A stretch of 64,000 nt of DNA from Cryomorphaceae bacterium BACL11 MAG-121001-bin54 (GTDB lineage Bacteria; Bacteroidota; Bacteroidia; Flavobacteriales; BACL11), in NCBI GenBank assembly GCA_905182255.1, contig CAJJAH010000001.1:124001-188000 (forward strand), written 5' to 3'. Every line of letters begins with the position of its first letter. Within the stretch, counting starts at the first letter, position 1. Shown here piece after piece: positions 9,048 through 20,560 of the stretch. The position numbers and the translations under genes are program-made. The notes beneath the pieces were generated by a model. The model worked only from the letters and a program-made list of their open reading frames with translations. It was not told the origin of the DNA and did not search any database.

Positions 9048-10418
9048 ATGGATATCGCAAAAATCGTAAATCTGCAAAAGAGATTCTTTAATTCTAACGC
9101 TACAAAAGATCTTAATCTCAGAATTGAAAATTTAAAAAAGTTGAAACTCATTTTAAAAGAAAATGAGGAAAAACTATATACCTCAATTTATACTGATTTT
9201 AAAAAATCAAAATTCGAAACTTATCTAACTGAACTTTCTATTATTTACAGGGAACTAAATGATGCAATTCGTAACCTAAAAAAATGGAGTAAGCAAAAAA
9301 GAGTTCGTACCAATCTCGCAAACTTGCCAGCAAAAAGTTATATCATTCCAGAACCTTTAGGAACTGTTTTAGTTATTTCAGCTTGGAATTACCCTTACCA
9401 ACTTGCACTTATTCCAACTATTTCAGCATTAGCTGCAGGAAATACAGTAGTGATAAAACCATCTGAAATCCCAAAAAATACGAGCAAAATATTAGCCGAA
9501 ATTATCAATTCAAATTTCAACTCAAATTATCTTACAGTAATTGAGGGAGGAGTAAAAATAACTACAGAATTACTAAAAGAAAAATGGGATAAGATATTTT
9601 TTACTGGCAGTACTAGTGTCGGAAAAATAATTTACCAAGCTGCTGCTGAAAGTCTAACTCCTGTAACTCTAGAGTTAGGAGGAAAGAGTCCAACTTTTGT
9701 TTTAGCAGACTGTAACATTAAGATAACAGCTAAAAGAATTGTTTGGGCAAAATTCCTTAATGCAGGACAAACTTGTATTGCCCCAGATTATCTGCTAGTA
9801 GAAGAGAAAATTAAAGATCAATTATTACTTGCTTTGAAAAAGGAAATAGAAAATGCTTATCCAAATATCAAAGAGGTTCAGGAAAACTATGTTCAAATTA
9901 TTAATGAGCAAAATTTCAATCGACTAGAAAAACTTATTCCTAATCAAAAAGTTTATCATGGGGGACAAACAAATAATGAAAACAGAAGTATTGCCCCTAC
10001 CCTTTTGCACAACATAAATTTTGAGGATTCCATAATGGAAGATGAAATTTTTGGACCAATACTTCCTGTCATTGCCTTTGAAAATTTAGATGATGTAATC
10101 AACAAAATAAAAGAGAAAGAAAAGCCACTCTCCCTTTATGTTTACTCCAAAAACAAAAATATAATCAGAAAAATACTAAATGAAATATCCTTTGGAAGTG
10201 GAGCAATTAATGAATCCATAGTTCAAATATCTAATCCCAATTTACCTTTTGGAGGAGTAGGCGCTAGTGGAATTGGGTCTTACAATTCTAAAGCAGGGTT
10301 TGATACTTTTACACACTACAAAAGCATTTTACACAAAACCACTTGGCTAGAACCTAATATAAAATACACTCCATTTACAGAATTTAAAATGAGAATTCTG
10401 AAATTCATTTTAGAGTAA
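9048..10418 (+). CDS. Aldehyde dehydrogenase, class-3 / fatty aldehyde type
   Basis: 456 residues, short like ALDH3 enzymes (about 450-485) and not the ~500 of classes 1 and 2. The catalytic cysteine is C243 in NAGQTCIAPD and the general base is E209 in VTLELGGKSP, the same numbers as in mammalian ALDH3A1. The proline-rich SAWNYPYQLALIP segment and FTGS (cofactor loop) are typical. The C-terminal region (THYKSILHK... TPFTEFKMRILKFI) is amphipathic and could associate with membranes. It oxidises medium- or long-chain aldehydes to fatty acids with NAD(P). Its place directly after the beta-oxidation operon would feed that pathway. Confidence 0.9.
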   Translation: MDIAKIVNLQKRFFNSNATKDLNLRIENLKKLKLILKENEEKLYTSIYTDFKKSKFETYLTELSIIYRELNDAIRNLKKWSKQKRVRTNLANLPAKSYIIPEPLGTVLVISAWNYPYQLALIPTISALAAGNTVVIKPSEIPKNTSKILAEIINSNFNSNYLTVIEGGVKITTELLKEKWDKIFFTGSTSVGKIIYQAAAESLTPVTLELGGKSPTFVLADCNIKITAKRIVWAKFLNAGQTCIAPDYLLVEEKIKDQLLLALKKEIENAYPNIKEVQENYVQIINEQNFNRLEKLIPNQKVYHGGQTNNENRSIAPTLLHNINFEDSIMEDEIFGPILPVIAFENLDDVINKIKEKEKPLSLYVYSKNKNIIRKILNEISFGSGAINESIVQISNPNLPFGGVGASGIGSYNSKAGFDTFTHYKSILHKTTWLEPNIKYTPFTEFKMRILKFILE

Positions 10419-10427
10419 AGCTTTTAG

Positions 10428-10435
10428 TATCTTTA
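10428..10435 (+). promoter_or_regulatory. -7-like element TATCTTTA, four bases before the helicase start
   Basis: Five of the six fixed positions of TAnnTTTG match. The spacer CAAC places the ATG at 10440, the same four-base spacing as at 9048 and 61290. No -33 TTG was found at the expected distance. Confidence 0.4.
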
Positions 10436-10439
10436 CAAC

Positions 10440-11678
10440 ATGAATTTTAAGACATTTAAGTTCGGAAACGAACTTCAAGAAGGGCTTGACATGATGGGAT
10501 TTGAAAAAGCAACACCCATACAAGAACAAGCAATACCAATAATACAAAACGGAAAAGATTTAATTGCCTGTGCACAAACAGGAACAGGAAAAACAGCTGC
10601 TTTTGTTTTACCTATTCTAGATAAACTCACAAAATTAAAGCAAACTAATAAAGTGAAAGCCATCATTGTTGCGCCAACTAGAGAGTTAGCAAAGCAGATT
10701 GACATGCAAATAGAAGGATTTTCTTACTTTACAAACTCATCCTCCTACCCAATTTATGGAGGAGGGACAGGAACAGAATTTGAAAATCAGAAACAAGCCT
10801 TAGTAAATGGAACTGATATTATAATTTGTACTCCAGGTAGACTAATGGCACATTTGAAATTTAATTACTTTGATACTTCAGAAGTAGAACACTTCATACT
10901 TGATGAAGCTGACAGGATGTTAGATATGGGCTTTTATGATGACATAATGACCATTGCAAAACGATTGCCTGAAAAAAGACAGAACTTATTGTTTTCAGCA
11001 ACTATGCCACCAAAAATTAGGACTCTGGCAAATACTTTACTAAAAGAACCTGAAAGTATAAGTTTAGCGATATCAAAACCAGCGGCAGGAATTACGCAAT
11101 CTGCCTACATGGTGAATGATAACCAAAAAGTGAAATTGGTAAGAGAGATACTTAGAGAAAAAGGAAAAGATTTAAGTCATGTTCTTATTTTTGCTTCCAG
11201 TATAAAAAGTGTAAAAGAGATAAAACAAACCCTTAACAAAGCAGGAATGCGTGCAAGTGATATGCACTCAGGATTGGATCAGCACCAAAGAGAAGACACT
11301 ATACGCGACTTTAAGAATAAAAAAATTAGAATTTTAGTAGCTACAGATATTTTGTCCAGAGGGATTGATATTAAGGAAATTGGACTGGTAATTAACTATG
11401 AAGTCCCTCATGATGCTGAGGACTATGTGCATAGAATTGGGCGTACTGCTAGAGCAGATAGAACAGGAGAAGCTATTACTTTTATTAACCAAAAACAAAT
11501 CAGAAACTTTTTAGATATTGAAAAACTAATTGAAAAAGAAGTGCTAAAATTAGATTTACCAAAAGGATTTGAAGCTGGACCAAAATATAAAATAGCAGCT
11601 AAAAACAAGAATAAAAAACAGTGGAATAACAAAAAGAATTTTAAGAAGCCTGAGAATAGAGCTAACGCTCCAAAATAG
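10440..11678 (+). CDS. rhlE: DEAD-box ATP-dependent RNA helicase, RhlE type
   Basis: 412 residues. All core helicase motifs are visible in order: Q motif (KATPIQEQAIP), Walker A AQTGTGKT (45-52), PTRELA, TPGRL, DEAD (155-158), SAT, the motif-V equivalent LSRGIDIK, and HRIGRTAR (from residue 331). After the core comes a short basic tail rich in Lys and Asn, which probably binds RNA, as in the RhlE group. Likely roles are ribosome assembly and RNA unfolding, for instance in the cold. The last 17 bases overlap the 3' end of the convergent ubiD-like gene, leaving no room for a terminator between them. Confidence 0.93.
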   Translation: MNFKTFKFGNELQEGLDMMGFEKATPIQEQAIPIIQNGKDLIACAQTGTGKTAAFVLPILDKLTKLKQTNKVKAIIVAPTRELAKQIDMQIEGFSYFTNSSSYPIYGGGTGTEFENQKQALVNGTDIIICTPGRLMAHLKFNYFDTSEVEHFILDEADRMLDMGFYDDIMTIAKRLPEKRQNLLFSATMPPKIRTLANTLLKEPESISLAISKPAAGITQSAYMVNDNQKVKLVREILREKGKDLSHVLIFASSIKSVKEIKQTLNKAGMRASDMHSGLDQHQREDTIRDFKNKKIRILVATDILSRGIDIKEIGLVINYEVPHDAEDYVHRIGRTARADRTGEAITFINQKQIRNFLDIEKLIEKEVLKLDLPKGFEAGPKYKIAAKNKNKKQWNNKKNFKKPENRANAPK

Positions 11679-13386
11679 GGGCATGATTTAGTTTTATTCT
11701 GGCATCAATAATTGGAATAGAACACGAAAAATGTTTATTGATGTACTTAGAATTTAAACCATAAATATCATTTGCAGGATTGGAACGAGTAAAAGTAACC
11801 CATATCCAATTAGAAAAATTTTTACTTGCAAAACTAGCATCATCCACTAAAGTAATAAGTCCAATCCTTTCTAAATTCTGTTTTTCTAGACTAGAAAACA
11901 AATCTTGTAATTCTCCTTTTCCTTCTAAAATTAAGTTTCCATTACTGACCAACCTTGGAGTAGAAAATCCATCTGGTAAATTAAGCTTAGTTAAACTTAT
12001 AGCTAAGTCTCTTTTAATTTCTCCTGCTGCTGCAATAACAACTTTAGACCCTTCATTCAATCCATCTCCACTATAATCTAAAGTATCAATAGTAGTTTTA
12101 GTCTGAAAATGCAAATCCCTTTCCCAATTTACTCTTTCTAAAAAATGTGTAAAATATGCCTTTTCATCATTTACATCAGGAGCATTTTCATCATCACAAA
12201 TAAATAAATATTTTGCTAAGGACATTTGCCCTGTCCCTAGTATATGATTAGCAATAGTTAATAATTCTTGTGGTTTTTTGATAGGATTGTAAGGAGTATA
12301 TCGTTCACTACCCACAGCTAATAACAGTGGATGGACTCCTGCATCATCAACTGCATTAACAGCCTTCAACCCAGGAATTTCTTTTTCAATTGCTTTTCCA
12401 GTAATTGCATGTATAAGAGCTCCAAACTGAGAATCTTCTTGAGGAGGTCGACCTACAACTGTAAAAGGCCAAATAGCATTTTCTTTGGCATACACCTTTT
12501 TAACTTTCAAAACTGGAAAGTCATGTGTTAAACTATAATACCCCAAATGATCACCAAAAGGCCCTTCAGGTTTAACATCATTGGGATGTAATTCGCCACA
12601 AATAACAAAATCAGCATCTGCTGAAATAGTATAACCATCCTTTTTTGCATACCTAAAATTCCTGCCTCCTAATATTCCTGCAAATGAAACTTCTGACATA
12701 CCCTCTGGTAAAGGCATAACAGCTGCAAAAGTATGCGCAGGTGGTCCACCTACAAAAATTGAAACCTTTAAAGGCTCGCCATTTTGATTTGCATTTTTCT
12801 GATGCACACCAATACCTCTATGTATTTGGTAATGCATCCCTATCTCTTTATTGGAAATATAATCATTACCCGAAAGTTGAACTCTATACATTCCTAAATT
12901 AGAATTCATAATTCCAGGATTTTCAATATCTTCAGAGTAAACTTGAGGCAAAGTAATAAAAGCACCTCCATCTTCTTTCCAACATTTTACTTGAGGAATA
13001 TCTTCTATTTGTATTTCATAAAAACTACTTGGAAACCTAACCTTTAGTGGAATAGCGTAAATAGCATGCAAAGCAGCAAAAATAGATTTAAAAGGACTCT
13101 TAAAGGCTGAAGAAGGATTAGTTTTAAGATCAATCAATTGCTTAACCTTTTCTAAAGTATGACGGAACATAAACTTACTTCTATCTAAGGTCCCAAACAA
13201 ATTAGAAGCCGCACGAAATTTACTTCCCTTTATATTTACAAAAACAATTGCCTTACCTGATTTAGCAAATTCATCCAAATGCAAAGATGCCATTTCCAAA
13301 TTAGGATCAATTTCTTCTGTAATTGTAAGAATTTCCCCCCTCTTATCTAGTTTTGAAATACATTGCTGTAAGGATTTGTAAGCCAC
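11662..13386 (-). CDS. UbiD-family decarboxylase (probable menaquinone-pathway type)
   Basis: 574 residues, somewhat longer than E. coli UbiD (497). The prenylated-FMN decarboxylase family is recognised from the N-terminal YKSLQQCISKLDKRGEIL, the FAGILGGRNF and DHLGYYS segments, and the acidic RPPQED motif around residues 312-317. UbiD enzymes need prenyl-FMN made by UbiX, which is not in this window. Bacteroidota use menaquinone, so an aromatic-acid decarboxylation in menaquinone synthesis is the likely role, but other aromatic substrates are possible. The start is GTG (MAYKSL...): there is no in-frame ATG between it and citrate synthase, 15 bases upstream, and the N-terminus fits the family. 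Confidence 0.85.
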   Translation of the reverse strand: MAYKSLQQCISKLDKRGEILTITEEIDPNLEMASLHLDEFAKSGKAIVFVNIKGSKFRAASNLFGTLDRSKFMFRHTLEKVKQLIDLKTNPSSAFKSPFKSIFAALHAIYAIPLKVRFPSSFYEIQIEDIPQVKCWKEDGGAFITLPQVYSEDIENPGIMNSNLGMYRVQLSGNDYISNKEIGMHYQIHRGIGVHQKNANQNGEPLKVSIFVGGPPAHTFAAVMPLPEGMSEVSFAGILGGRNFRYAKKDGYTISADADFVICGELHPNDVKPEGPFGDHLGYYSLTHDFPVLKVKKVYAKENAIWPFTVVGRPPQEDSQFGALIHAITGKAIEKEIPGLKAVNAVDDAGVHPLLLAVGSERYTPYNPIKKPQELLTIANHILGTGQMSLAKYLFICDDENAPDVNDEKAYFTHFLERVNWERDLHFQTKTTIDTLDYSGDGLNEGSKVVIAAAGEIKRDLAISLTKLNLPDGFSTPRLVSNGNLILEGKGELQDLFSSLEKQNLERIGLITLVDDASFASKNFSNWIWVTFTRSNPANDIYGLNSKYINKHFSCSIPIIDARIKLNHAPILER

Positions 13387-13401
13387 AGTTCTAAAAAAAA
13401 A

Positions 13402-14688
13402 TTATCTATTTTCCATACTAATATAGCTTCTTTCAGTAGCTCCAATATAAACCTGTCTTGGTCTTCCAATTGGTTCATTATTCTCTCTCATTTCTTTCCA
13501 TTGCGCTATCCAGCCTGGCAATCTACCAATAGCAAACATTACAGTAAACATATCAGTAGGGATTCCTAAGGCTCTATAAATAATTCCTGAATAGAAATCA
13601 ACATTAGGATACAATCCTCTTGACTTAAAGTATTCATCTTCCAATGCAACCTTTTCTAATTTCATAGCAATATCCAATACAGGGTCTTCAATTCCTAACT
13701 CATTTAACACATCATCAGCAGCCTTTTTAATTATAGTTGCTCTAGGATCAAAGTTTTTATATACTCTATGGCCAAAGCCCATTAAACGGAATGGGTCTGA
13801 TTTGTCTTTTGCTTTAGCAACATACTTTTCAACATCACAACTATCTGCCTTAATTTCTTCAAGCATCTCAATCACTGCTTGATTAGCACCTCCATGCAGT
13901 GGACCCCAAAGTGCGGCAATACCTGCTGAAACTGATGCATATAAACTTGCGTGAGAAGAACCTACAATTCTTACGGTTGAAGCTGAACAATTTTGTTCAT
14001 GATCTGCATGTAATATTAGTAATTTGTCAAGAGCTTTTGAAATAATAGGATTTATCTCAGTATCCTGAGTAGGTAATCCAAACATCATATGTAAGAAGTT
14101 AGAAGTATAATTTAACTCATTTTTAGGATACATAATTGGTTGACGCCTTCTATTCTTAAAACTCCAAGCAGCTAAAGTTGGAAGTTTAGCTATAAAACGA
14201 ATAATAGTACCATTAATTTGTTCCTTCGACCGGTTAGGATCTAATGATTTTGGATAAAAAGCAGTTAAAGCTGAAACTAATGAAGAAAGTACTCCCATAG
14301 GATGCGCTTTAGAAGGATATCCATCTAATATAGATTTTACATCTTCATGAACTAATGAATGCTCAGTGATATCTTTAGTGAATTTATCTAGCTCAGTTTT
14401 AGTTGGTAATTCTCCATAAATCAGCAAAAATGATACTTCTAAGAAAGTTGATTTTTCAGCTAGCTCTTCAATAGAGTACCCTCTATATCTTAAAGTTCCT
14501 TCTTCTCCGTTTAAAAAAGTAATTGCGCTTTCAGTAGAGCCTGTATTTTTAAATCCTCTGTCTAAAGTGATTAGTCCCGATTCACCTCTTAATTTACTTA
14601 TATCAAGTGCATTTTCATTCTCAGTACCAGTAACAACTGGTATTTCATATACTTTCCCATCATAATGTAATTCAGCTTTCTTCCCCAT
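13402..14688 (-). CDS. gltA: Citrate synthase (type II, hexameric-type length)
   Basis: 428 residues, the size of Gram-negative GltA. It has the N-terminal beta domain (MGKKAELHYDGKVYEIPV), the active-site histidine segment GPLHGGANQ, the signature MGFGHRVYKNFDPRA and the catalytic aspartate region VDFYSGI. It condenses oxaloacetate with acetyl-CoA to citrate, the entry to the TCA cycle. It is transcribed with eno and carA upstream and the UbiD-like gene downstream. A purine-rich AAAGGAA sits two bases before the ATG, one of the few Shine-Dalgarno-like sequences in the window, though probably too close to the start to act. Confidence 0.97.
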   Translation of the reverse strand: MGKKAELHYDGKVYEIPVVTGTENENALDISKLRGESGLITLDRGFKNTGSTESAITFLNGEEGTLRYRGYSIEELAEKSTFLEVSFLLIYGELPTKTELDKFTKDITEHSLVHEDVKSILDGYPSKAHPMGVLSSLVSALTAFYPKSLDPNRSKEQINGTIIRFIAKLPTLAAWSFKNRRRQPIMYPKNELNYTSNFLHMMFGLPTQDTEINPIISKALDKLLILHADHEQNCSASTVRIVGSSHASLYASVSAGIAALWGPLHGGANQAVIEMLEEIKADSCDVEKYVAKAKDKSDPFRLMGFGHRVYKNFDPRATIIKKAADDVLNELGIEDPVLDIAMKLEKVALEDEYFKSRGLYPNVDFYSGIIYRALGIPTDMFTVMFAIGRLPGWIAQWKEMRENNEPIGRPRQVYIGATERSYISMENR

Positions 14689-14724
14689 TTCCTTTCTTTT
14701 ATTTAATCCTGCTAATATAATTAT

Positions 14725-17131
<2,407 letters not shown>

Positions 17132-17150
17132 CTTCAAATTTATTTATAAA

Positions 17151-17180
17151 AAAAGGATAAAACCTAAGCTTTACCCTTTT
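17151..17180 (-). terminator. Rho-independent terminator of the ribosomal superoperon
   Basis: On the minus strand, arms 17180-17170 (AAAAGGGUAAA) and 17161-17151 (UUUAUCCUUUU) pair fully with one G-U pair around an 8-base loop, and the second arm runs on into a T-rich stretch. It begins 27 bases after the rplQ stop and lies 20 bases before carA, so it separates the ribosomal and carA-eno-gltA units. Confidence 0.7.
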
Positions 17181-17206
17181 ATAAAATATTAAAAAGAAGT
17201 TAATTA

Positions 17207-17812
17207 CTACTCTCCTTTTTCTTCTTTTTCTTCAGAGTTATTATTCGCTTTATTAGTTTCTTCAACTACAGGAGTTTCTTCAACTACTGGAGTTTCTTCA
17301 ACTACTGGATTTTCTTCAACTACTGGATTTTCTTCAACTACTGGTGCATCTTCAATAATTACTGCATCTTCAACAACAGGAGTAACATCCTCAACTTTCT
17401 TAGATTTAGCTCTTCTTGCTTTTTTACGCTTAGGCTTATCAGTTGAATATTCTTCATTGTAGTCAACCAATTCAATAAACGCCATTTGAGCATTATCTCC
17501 TAAACGGTTACTTAATTTCAATATTCTAGTGTACCCTCCTGGTCTGTCAGCAACTTTAGTAGCAATATCACTAAATAACTCAGTAATTGCTTGTTTTTGC
17601 TTTAAGTAGGAAAATACAGTTCTTCTTGAGTGCGTAGTATCTTCTTTTGATTTTGTAATCAAAGGCTCAACATATACTCTCAATGCTTTTGCTTTCGCTA
17701 AAGTAGTTTTAATTCTTTTATGTTCAATTAATGAACATGCCATATTAGCAAGCATAGCCTTTCTGTGAGCTGCTTTTCTACTTAGGTGGTTAAATTTCTT
17801 TCCGTGTCTCAT
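17207..17812 (-). CDS. rplQ: 50S ribosomal protein L17 with a repetitive acidic C-terminal tail
   Basis: 201 residues. Residues 1 to ~130 are a canonical L17 ([21 protein letters not shown]; the E. coli protein is about 127 residues). After a basic linker ([14 protein letters not shown]) comes an acidic, proline-punctuated tail with five VVEE(T/N)P units and a Glu/Lys/Asn-rich end. The tail is coded by five 18-bp direct repeats, so its length could vary in frame. L17 sits near the peptide exit tunnel, and the tail would project into the solvent. The gene is the last of the superoperon, five bases after rpoA and just before a terminator. The tail's function is not known to me. Confidence 0.97.
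   Translation of the reverse strand: MRHGKKFNHLSRKAAHRKAMLANMACSLIEHKRIKTTLAKAKALRVYVEPLITKSKEDTTHSRRTVFSYLKQKQAITELFSDIATKVADRPGGYTRILKLSNRLGDNAQMAFIELVDYNEEYSTDKPKRKKARRAKSKKVEDVTPVVEDAVIIEDAPVVEENPVVEENPVVEETPVVEETPVVEETNKANNNSEEKEEKGE
17256..17345 (-). repeat. Five tandem 18-bp repeats inside rplQ
   Basis: Units run 17256-17273, 17274-17291, 17292-17309, 17310-17327 and 17328-17345. On the plus strand the unit is (G/T)TTTCTTCAACTACTGGA with at most two changes. Each unit codes six residues (VVEE plus T/N and P), so loss or gain keeps the frame. Confidence 0.95.
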
Positions 17813-17817
17813 TTCTC

Positions 17818-18801
17818 TTATTCGTTATCTAAATTATACTTTTCAGTGTCAAAACCGAAAGTCAATCCTTTTTCCTCTATTAAATCTTCTAGTTCAGAAA
17901 GTGATTTCTTACCAAAATTTCTGAATTTTAACATATCAGATTTTTTGAAAGAAACCAATTCTCCTAATGTAAATACTTCAGCTGTTTTTAAGCAATTTAG
18001 TGCTCTTACTGATAAACCAAACTCCGTAAGTTCGGTTTTTAACAATTGACGCATATGTAAAGTATCCTCATCAAACTCTTCAACAATGTCTTCTTCTAAA
18101 CTAATTTTTTCATCAGAGAATAACATAAAATGTTGAATTAAAATTTTAGATGCCTCAGTCAACGCTTGTTTTGGCTCAATTGAACCGTCAGTTGTAATAT
18201 TTAAGTTCAACTTTTCATAATCCGTTTTTTGACCAACTCTGTAATCCTCGATATTATAATTTACATTTTTAATTGGTGTAAAAATAGAATCAATAGCAAT
18301 TGTTCCTAAAGGAGCATCCTCTGATTCATTTTCTTCTGCTGGCACATATCCTCTACCTTTAGCAATAGTGAATTGCATTTCAAATGTAACTTTCTTATCC
18401 AATTCACAAATTACTTGTTCAGGATTTAATACTTGAAAGTTTGATAAACTACTTGCTAGGTTAGCAGCTGTAATAATATCAGTTTTACTAACTTTTAAAA
18501 TCGCAACTTCAGACTCAACAGTTTCAATTTGTTGTTTAAATCTTACTTGTTTAAGGTTTAAGATAATTTCAGTAACATCTTGTACAACACCTTGAACAGT
18601 GGAAAATTCATGATCAACTCCTGTAATTTTGACTGATGTAATAGCATACCCTTCTAAGGAAGATAATAAGACTCTTCTAAGGGCATTTCCTACGGTTAAA
18701 CCATAACCAGGCTCTAACGGACGAAACTCGAAGTCTCCTTGGTTAGCAGCCTCATTAATCATTACTACTTCATCTGGCTTTTGAAAATCTAAGATTTGCA
18801 T
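17818..18801 (-). CDS. rpoA: DNA-directed RNA polymerase alpha subunit
   Basis: 327 residues, like E. coli RpoA (329). The N-terminal dimerisation domain shows the conserved [24 protein letters not shown] and [12 protein letters not shown] segments. A flexible acidic linker (about residues 225-250) leads to the C-terminal domain with [19 protein letters not shown]-like and [16 protein letters not shown] helices that contact DNA and activators. It is placed between rpsD and rplQ, as in most bacterial alpha operons. Confidence 0.98.
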   Translation of the reverse strand: MQILDFQKPDEVVMINEAANQGDFEFRPLEPGYGLTVGNALRRVLLSSLEGYAITSVKITGVDHEFSTVQGVVQDVTEIILNLKQVRFKQQIETVESEVAILKVSKTDIITAANLASSLSNFQVLNPEQVICELDKKVTFEMQFTIAKGRGYVPAEENESEDAPLGTIAIDSIFTPIKNVNYNIEDYRVGQKTDYEKLNLNITTDGSIEPKQALTEASKILIQHFMLFSDEKISLEEDIVEEFDEDTLHMRQLLKTELTEFGLSVRALNCLKTAEVFTLGELVSFKKSDMLKFRNFGKKSLSELEDLIEEKGLTFGFDTEKYNLDNE

Positions 18802-18823
18802 GTTTTTTATTTTTTGATTATTC

Positions 18824-19429
18824 TTATTTAGAGTATAATTCTACAATTAACTGCTCTTTAATGTTTTCAGGAATCTGAATTCTCTCTGGAGCAGAAACTA
18901 CTTTTCCTAATTGCGTTTCTCCATTCCATTGTAACCATTCAGATTCATTAGAACTAGCAGCAATTGAATTTGTAATTGTTTCTAAAGATTTTGAACGAGC
19001 ACGTACTGAAACAATGTCACCAACTTTTAACGCATATGAAGGAATGTTTACATTCGCATCATTGACAGTAATGTGTTTGTGAGTAACTAGTTGACGGGCT
19101 GCTCTTCTTGACGGAGCAATGCCTAAACGATACACAACATTATCTAATCGCAATTCACACATTTGCAATAAGTTTTCACCTGTAACTCCTTTCCGTCTAA
19201 GCGCTTCTTTAAATAAATTAGAGAATTGCTTCTCTAAAATACCATAAGTGAACTTAGCTTTTTGTTTTTCCATTAATTGCACACCATACTCGGATTGTTT
19301 ACCTCTCCTCCTTTGGTTACCGTGCTGTCCTGGTCCGTAAGCTTTTTTTGCTAGTGCTTTATCTGGTCCAAAAATTGGTTCTCCAAATCTTCTCGCAATT
19401 CTTGATGTTGGGCCTGTATATCTTGCCAT
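18824..19429 (-). CDS. rpsD: 30S ribosomal protein S4
   Basis: 201 residues. The N-terminus ([20 protein letters not shown]) contains no cysteines before residue ~85, so this is the zinc-free form. The S4 RNA-binding domain is seen from about residue 93 ([20 protein letters not shown], then INVPSYxxKxGD-like [11 protein letters not shown]). S4 is a primary 16S rRNA binder that starts 30S assembly, and in other bacteria also a translational repressor of its operon. It is followed by rpoA 22 bases downstream. Confidence 0.97.
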   Translation of the reverse strand: MARYTGPTSRIARRFGEPIFGPDKALAKKAYGPGQHGNQRRRGKQSEYGVQLMEKQKAKFTYGILEKQFSNLFKEALRRKGVTGENLLQMCELRLDNVVYRLGIAPSRRAARQLVTHKHITVNDANVNIPSYALKVGDIVSVRARSKSLETITNSIAASSNESEWLQWNGETQLGKVVSAPERIQIPENIKEQLIVELYSK

Positions 19430-19452
19430 ATTTTTATCTTAATATAAATGAA

Positions 19453-19833
19453 TTAAACTCTTCTCTTTTTCGGTGGACGACATCCGTTGTGTGGCAATGG
19501 AGTAACATCAACAATCTCGGTAACAATGATACCAGAGTTATGAATCGTTCTTATTGCTGATTCTCTACCTTGACCAGGTCCTTTAACATAAACTTTCACT
19601 CTTTTTAACCCTTTGTCAAGAGCTACTTTTGAGCAATCCTCAGCAGCCATTTGTGCAGCATAAGGGGTATTCTTTTTTGAACCTCTGAATCCCATCTTAC
19701 CAGCTGAAGACCAAGAAATTACTTGTCCTCCTTTATTAGTAAGTGAAATAATAATGTTATTAAAAGTTGCCTGAATGTGAGCTTGACCTTCAGCTTCAAC
19801 TCTTACTGTGTTCTTTTTAGTTGTTTTAGCCAT
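19453..19833 (-). CDS. rpsK: 30S ribosomal protein S11
   Basis: 126 residues. Typical segments are [18 protein letters not shown], the [21 protein letters not shown] loop, [13 protein letters not shown] and the C-terminal [18 protein letters not shown]. It forms part of the 30S platform next to S6/S18 and the mRNA exit. It lies ten bases after rpsM and 23 bases before rpsD. Confidence 0.98.
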   Translation of the reverse strand: MAKTTKKNTVRVEAEGQAHIQATFNNIIISLTNKGGQVISWSSAGKMGFRGSKKNTPYAAQMAAEDCSKVALDKGLKRVKVYVKGPGQGRESAIRTIHNSGIIVTEIVDVTPLPHNGCRPPKKRRV

Positions 19834-19842
19834 AATTATATA

Positions 19843-20211
19843 CTATTTCTTTTTGTTAGCAACAGTTTTTCTTTTCCCTTTTCTGGTTCTAGAATTGTTT
19901 TTAGTTCGTTGTCCTCTTAGTGGCAGACCCATTCTATGACGAATTCCTCTGTAACATCCAATGTCCATTAATCGCTTAATATTCATTTTAGTTTCAGCCC
20001 TTAACTCACCCTCAACAGTAAATCTATCGCCAATAATTGCTCTGATCGCATTTGCTTGGTCATCTGTCCAATCTTGAACTTTAATATCGTGAGAGATATT
20101 TGCCTCATCTAATATTTCAACTGAAAAAGATGGGCCAATTCCATAAATATAAGTTAATCCAATAACTCCTCTTTTGTTTTTAGGTAAATCAATACCTTTA
20201 ATTCTTGCCAT
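19843..20211 (-). CDS. rpsM: 30S ribosomal protein S13
   Basis: 122 residues. It begins [20 protein letters not shown] and has the helix-hairpin-helix-like [10 protein letters not shown], the [18 protein letters not shown] motif and a very basic C-terminal tail that reaches the P-site tRNA. It lies in the 30S head and contacts L5 across bridge B1b. It starts two bases after the rpmJ stop. Confidence 0.98.
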   Translation of the reverse strand: MARIKGIDLPKNKRGVIGLTYIYGIGPSFSVEILDEANISHDIKVQDWTDDQANAIRAIIGDRFTVEGELRAETKMNIKRLMDIGCYRGIRHRMGLPLRGQRTKNNSRTRKGKRKTVANKKK

Positions 20212-20213
20212 TA

Positions 20214-20330
20214 TTAACCTTGTCTTTGTTTATACCTAGGGTTCTTCTTATTAATCACATAAACTCGTCCTTTTCTCTTAACGATTTTGCAATCTTCACT
20301 TCTTTTCTTTACTGATGCTCGTACTTTCAT
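20214..20330 (-). CDS. rpmJ: 50S ribosomal protein L36, zinc-ligand-free form
   Basis: 38 residues starting [20 protein letters not shown] and ending in the typical NPRYKQRQG. Classical L36 binds zinc with a C-x2-C-x12-C-x4-H motif; here only one of the four ligands remains (the Cys in SEDCK), the others being Ser, Asn and Tyr, so zinc binding is not expected. It lies between infA (14-base gap) and rpsM (2-base gap), the usual place for rpmJ. I translated it by hand from the minus strand. Confidence 0.96.
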   Translation of the reverse strand: MKVRASVKKRSEDCKIVKRKGRVYVINKKNPRYKQRQG

Positions 20331-20344
20331 TTCTTTTAATTTTA

Positions 20345-20560
20345 TTAGTACCTATATGTTATCCTTCCTTTTGTTAAATCGTAAGGTGACATTTCCATTT
20401 TTACTTTATCTCCTGGTAATAGTTTAATATAAAACTTCCTCATTTTACCAGATATATGAGCAACAATCTCATGTCCATTTTCTAATTCAACACGAAACAT
20501 AGCATTTGACAATGCCTGTGTTATCGTACCATCTAACTCTATATTAGCTTGTTTAGCCAT
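20345..20560 (-). CDS. infA: Translation initiation factor IF-1
   Basis: 71 residues forming a single OB fold, with [20 protein letters not shown], the [18 protein letters not shown] strand-loop and the end [12 protein letters not shown]. It occupies the 30S A site during initiation. Its first 8 bases overlap the end of map, which indicates coupling, and it precedes rpmJ. Confidence 0.98.
   Translation of the reverse strand: MAKQANIELDGTITQALSNAMFRVELENGHEIVAHISGKMRKFYIKLLPGDKVKMEMSPYDLTKGRITYRY

Noticed and set aside
11662-11678. 17-base overlap of the helicase and UbiD-like coding sequences
   Set aside because: Both genes converge and have complete family-typical ends; short tail-to-tail overlaps are common in compact genomes, so this does not indicate a frameshift or mis-call.
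17135-17142. TAAATTTG on the minus strand three bases before the carA ATG
   Set aside because: It matches the -7 consensus, but it is closer to the start than the other cases, has no -33 half and lies in the A/T-rich tail of the rplQ terminator, so I did not list it as a promoter.
17256-17345. Regularly spaced short direct repeats that might suggest a CRISPR-like array
   Set aside because: The units are contiguous without spacers, are in frame and encode the VVEE(T/N)P tail of L17.
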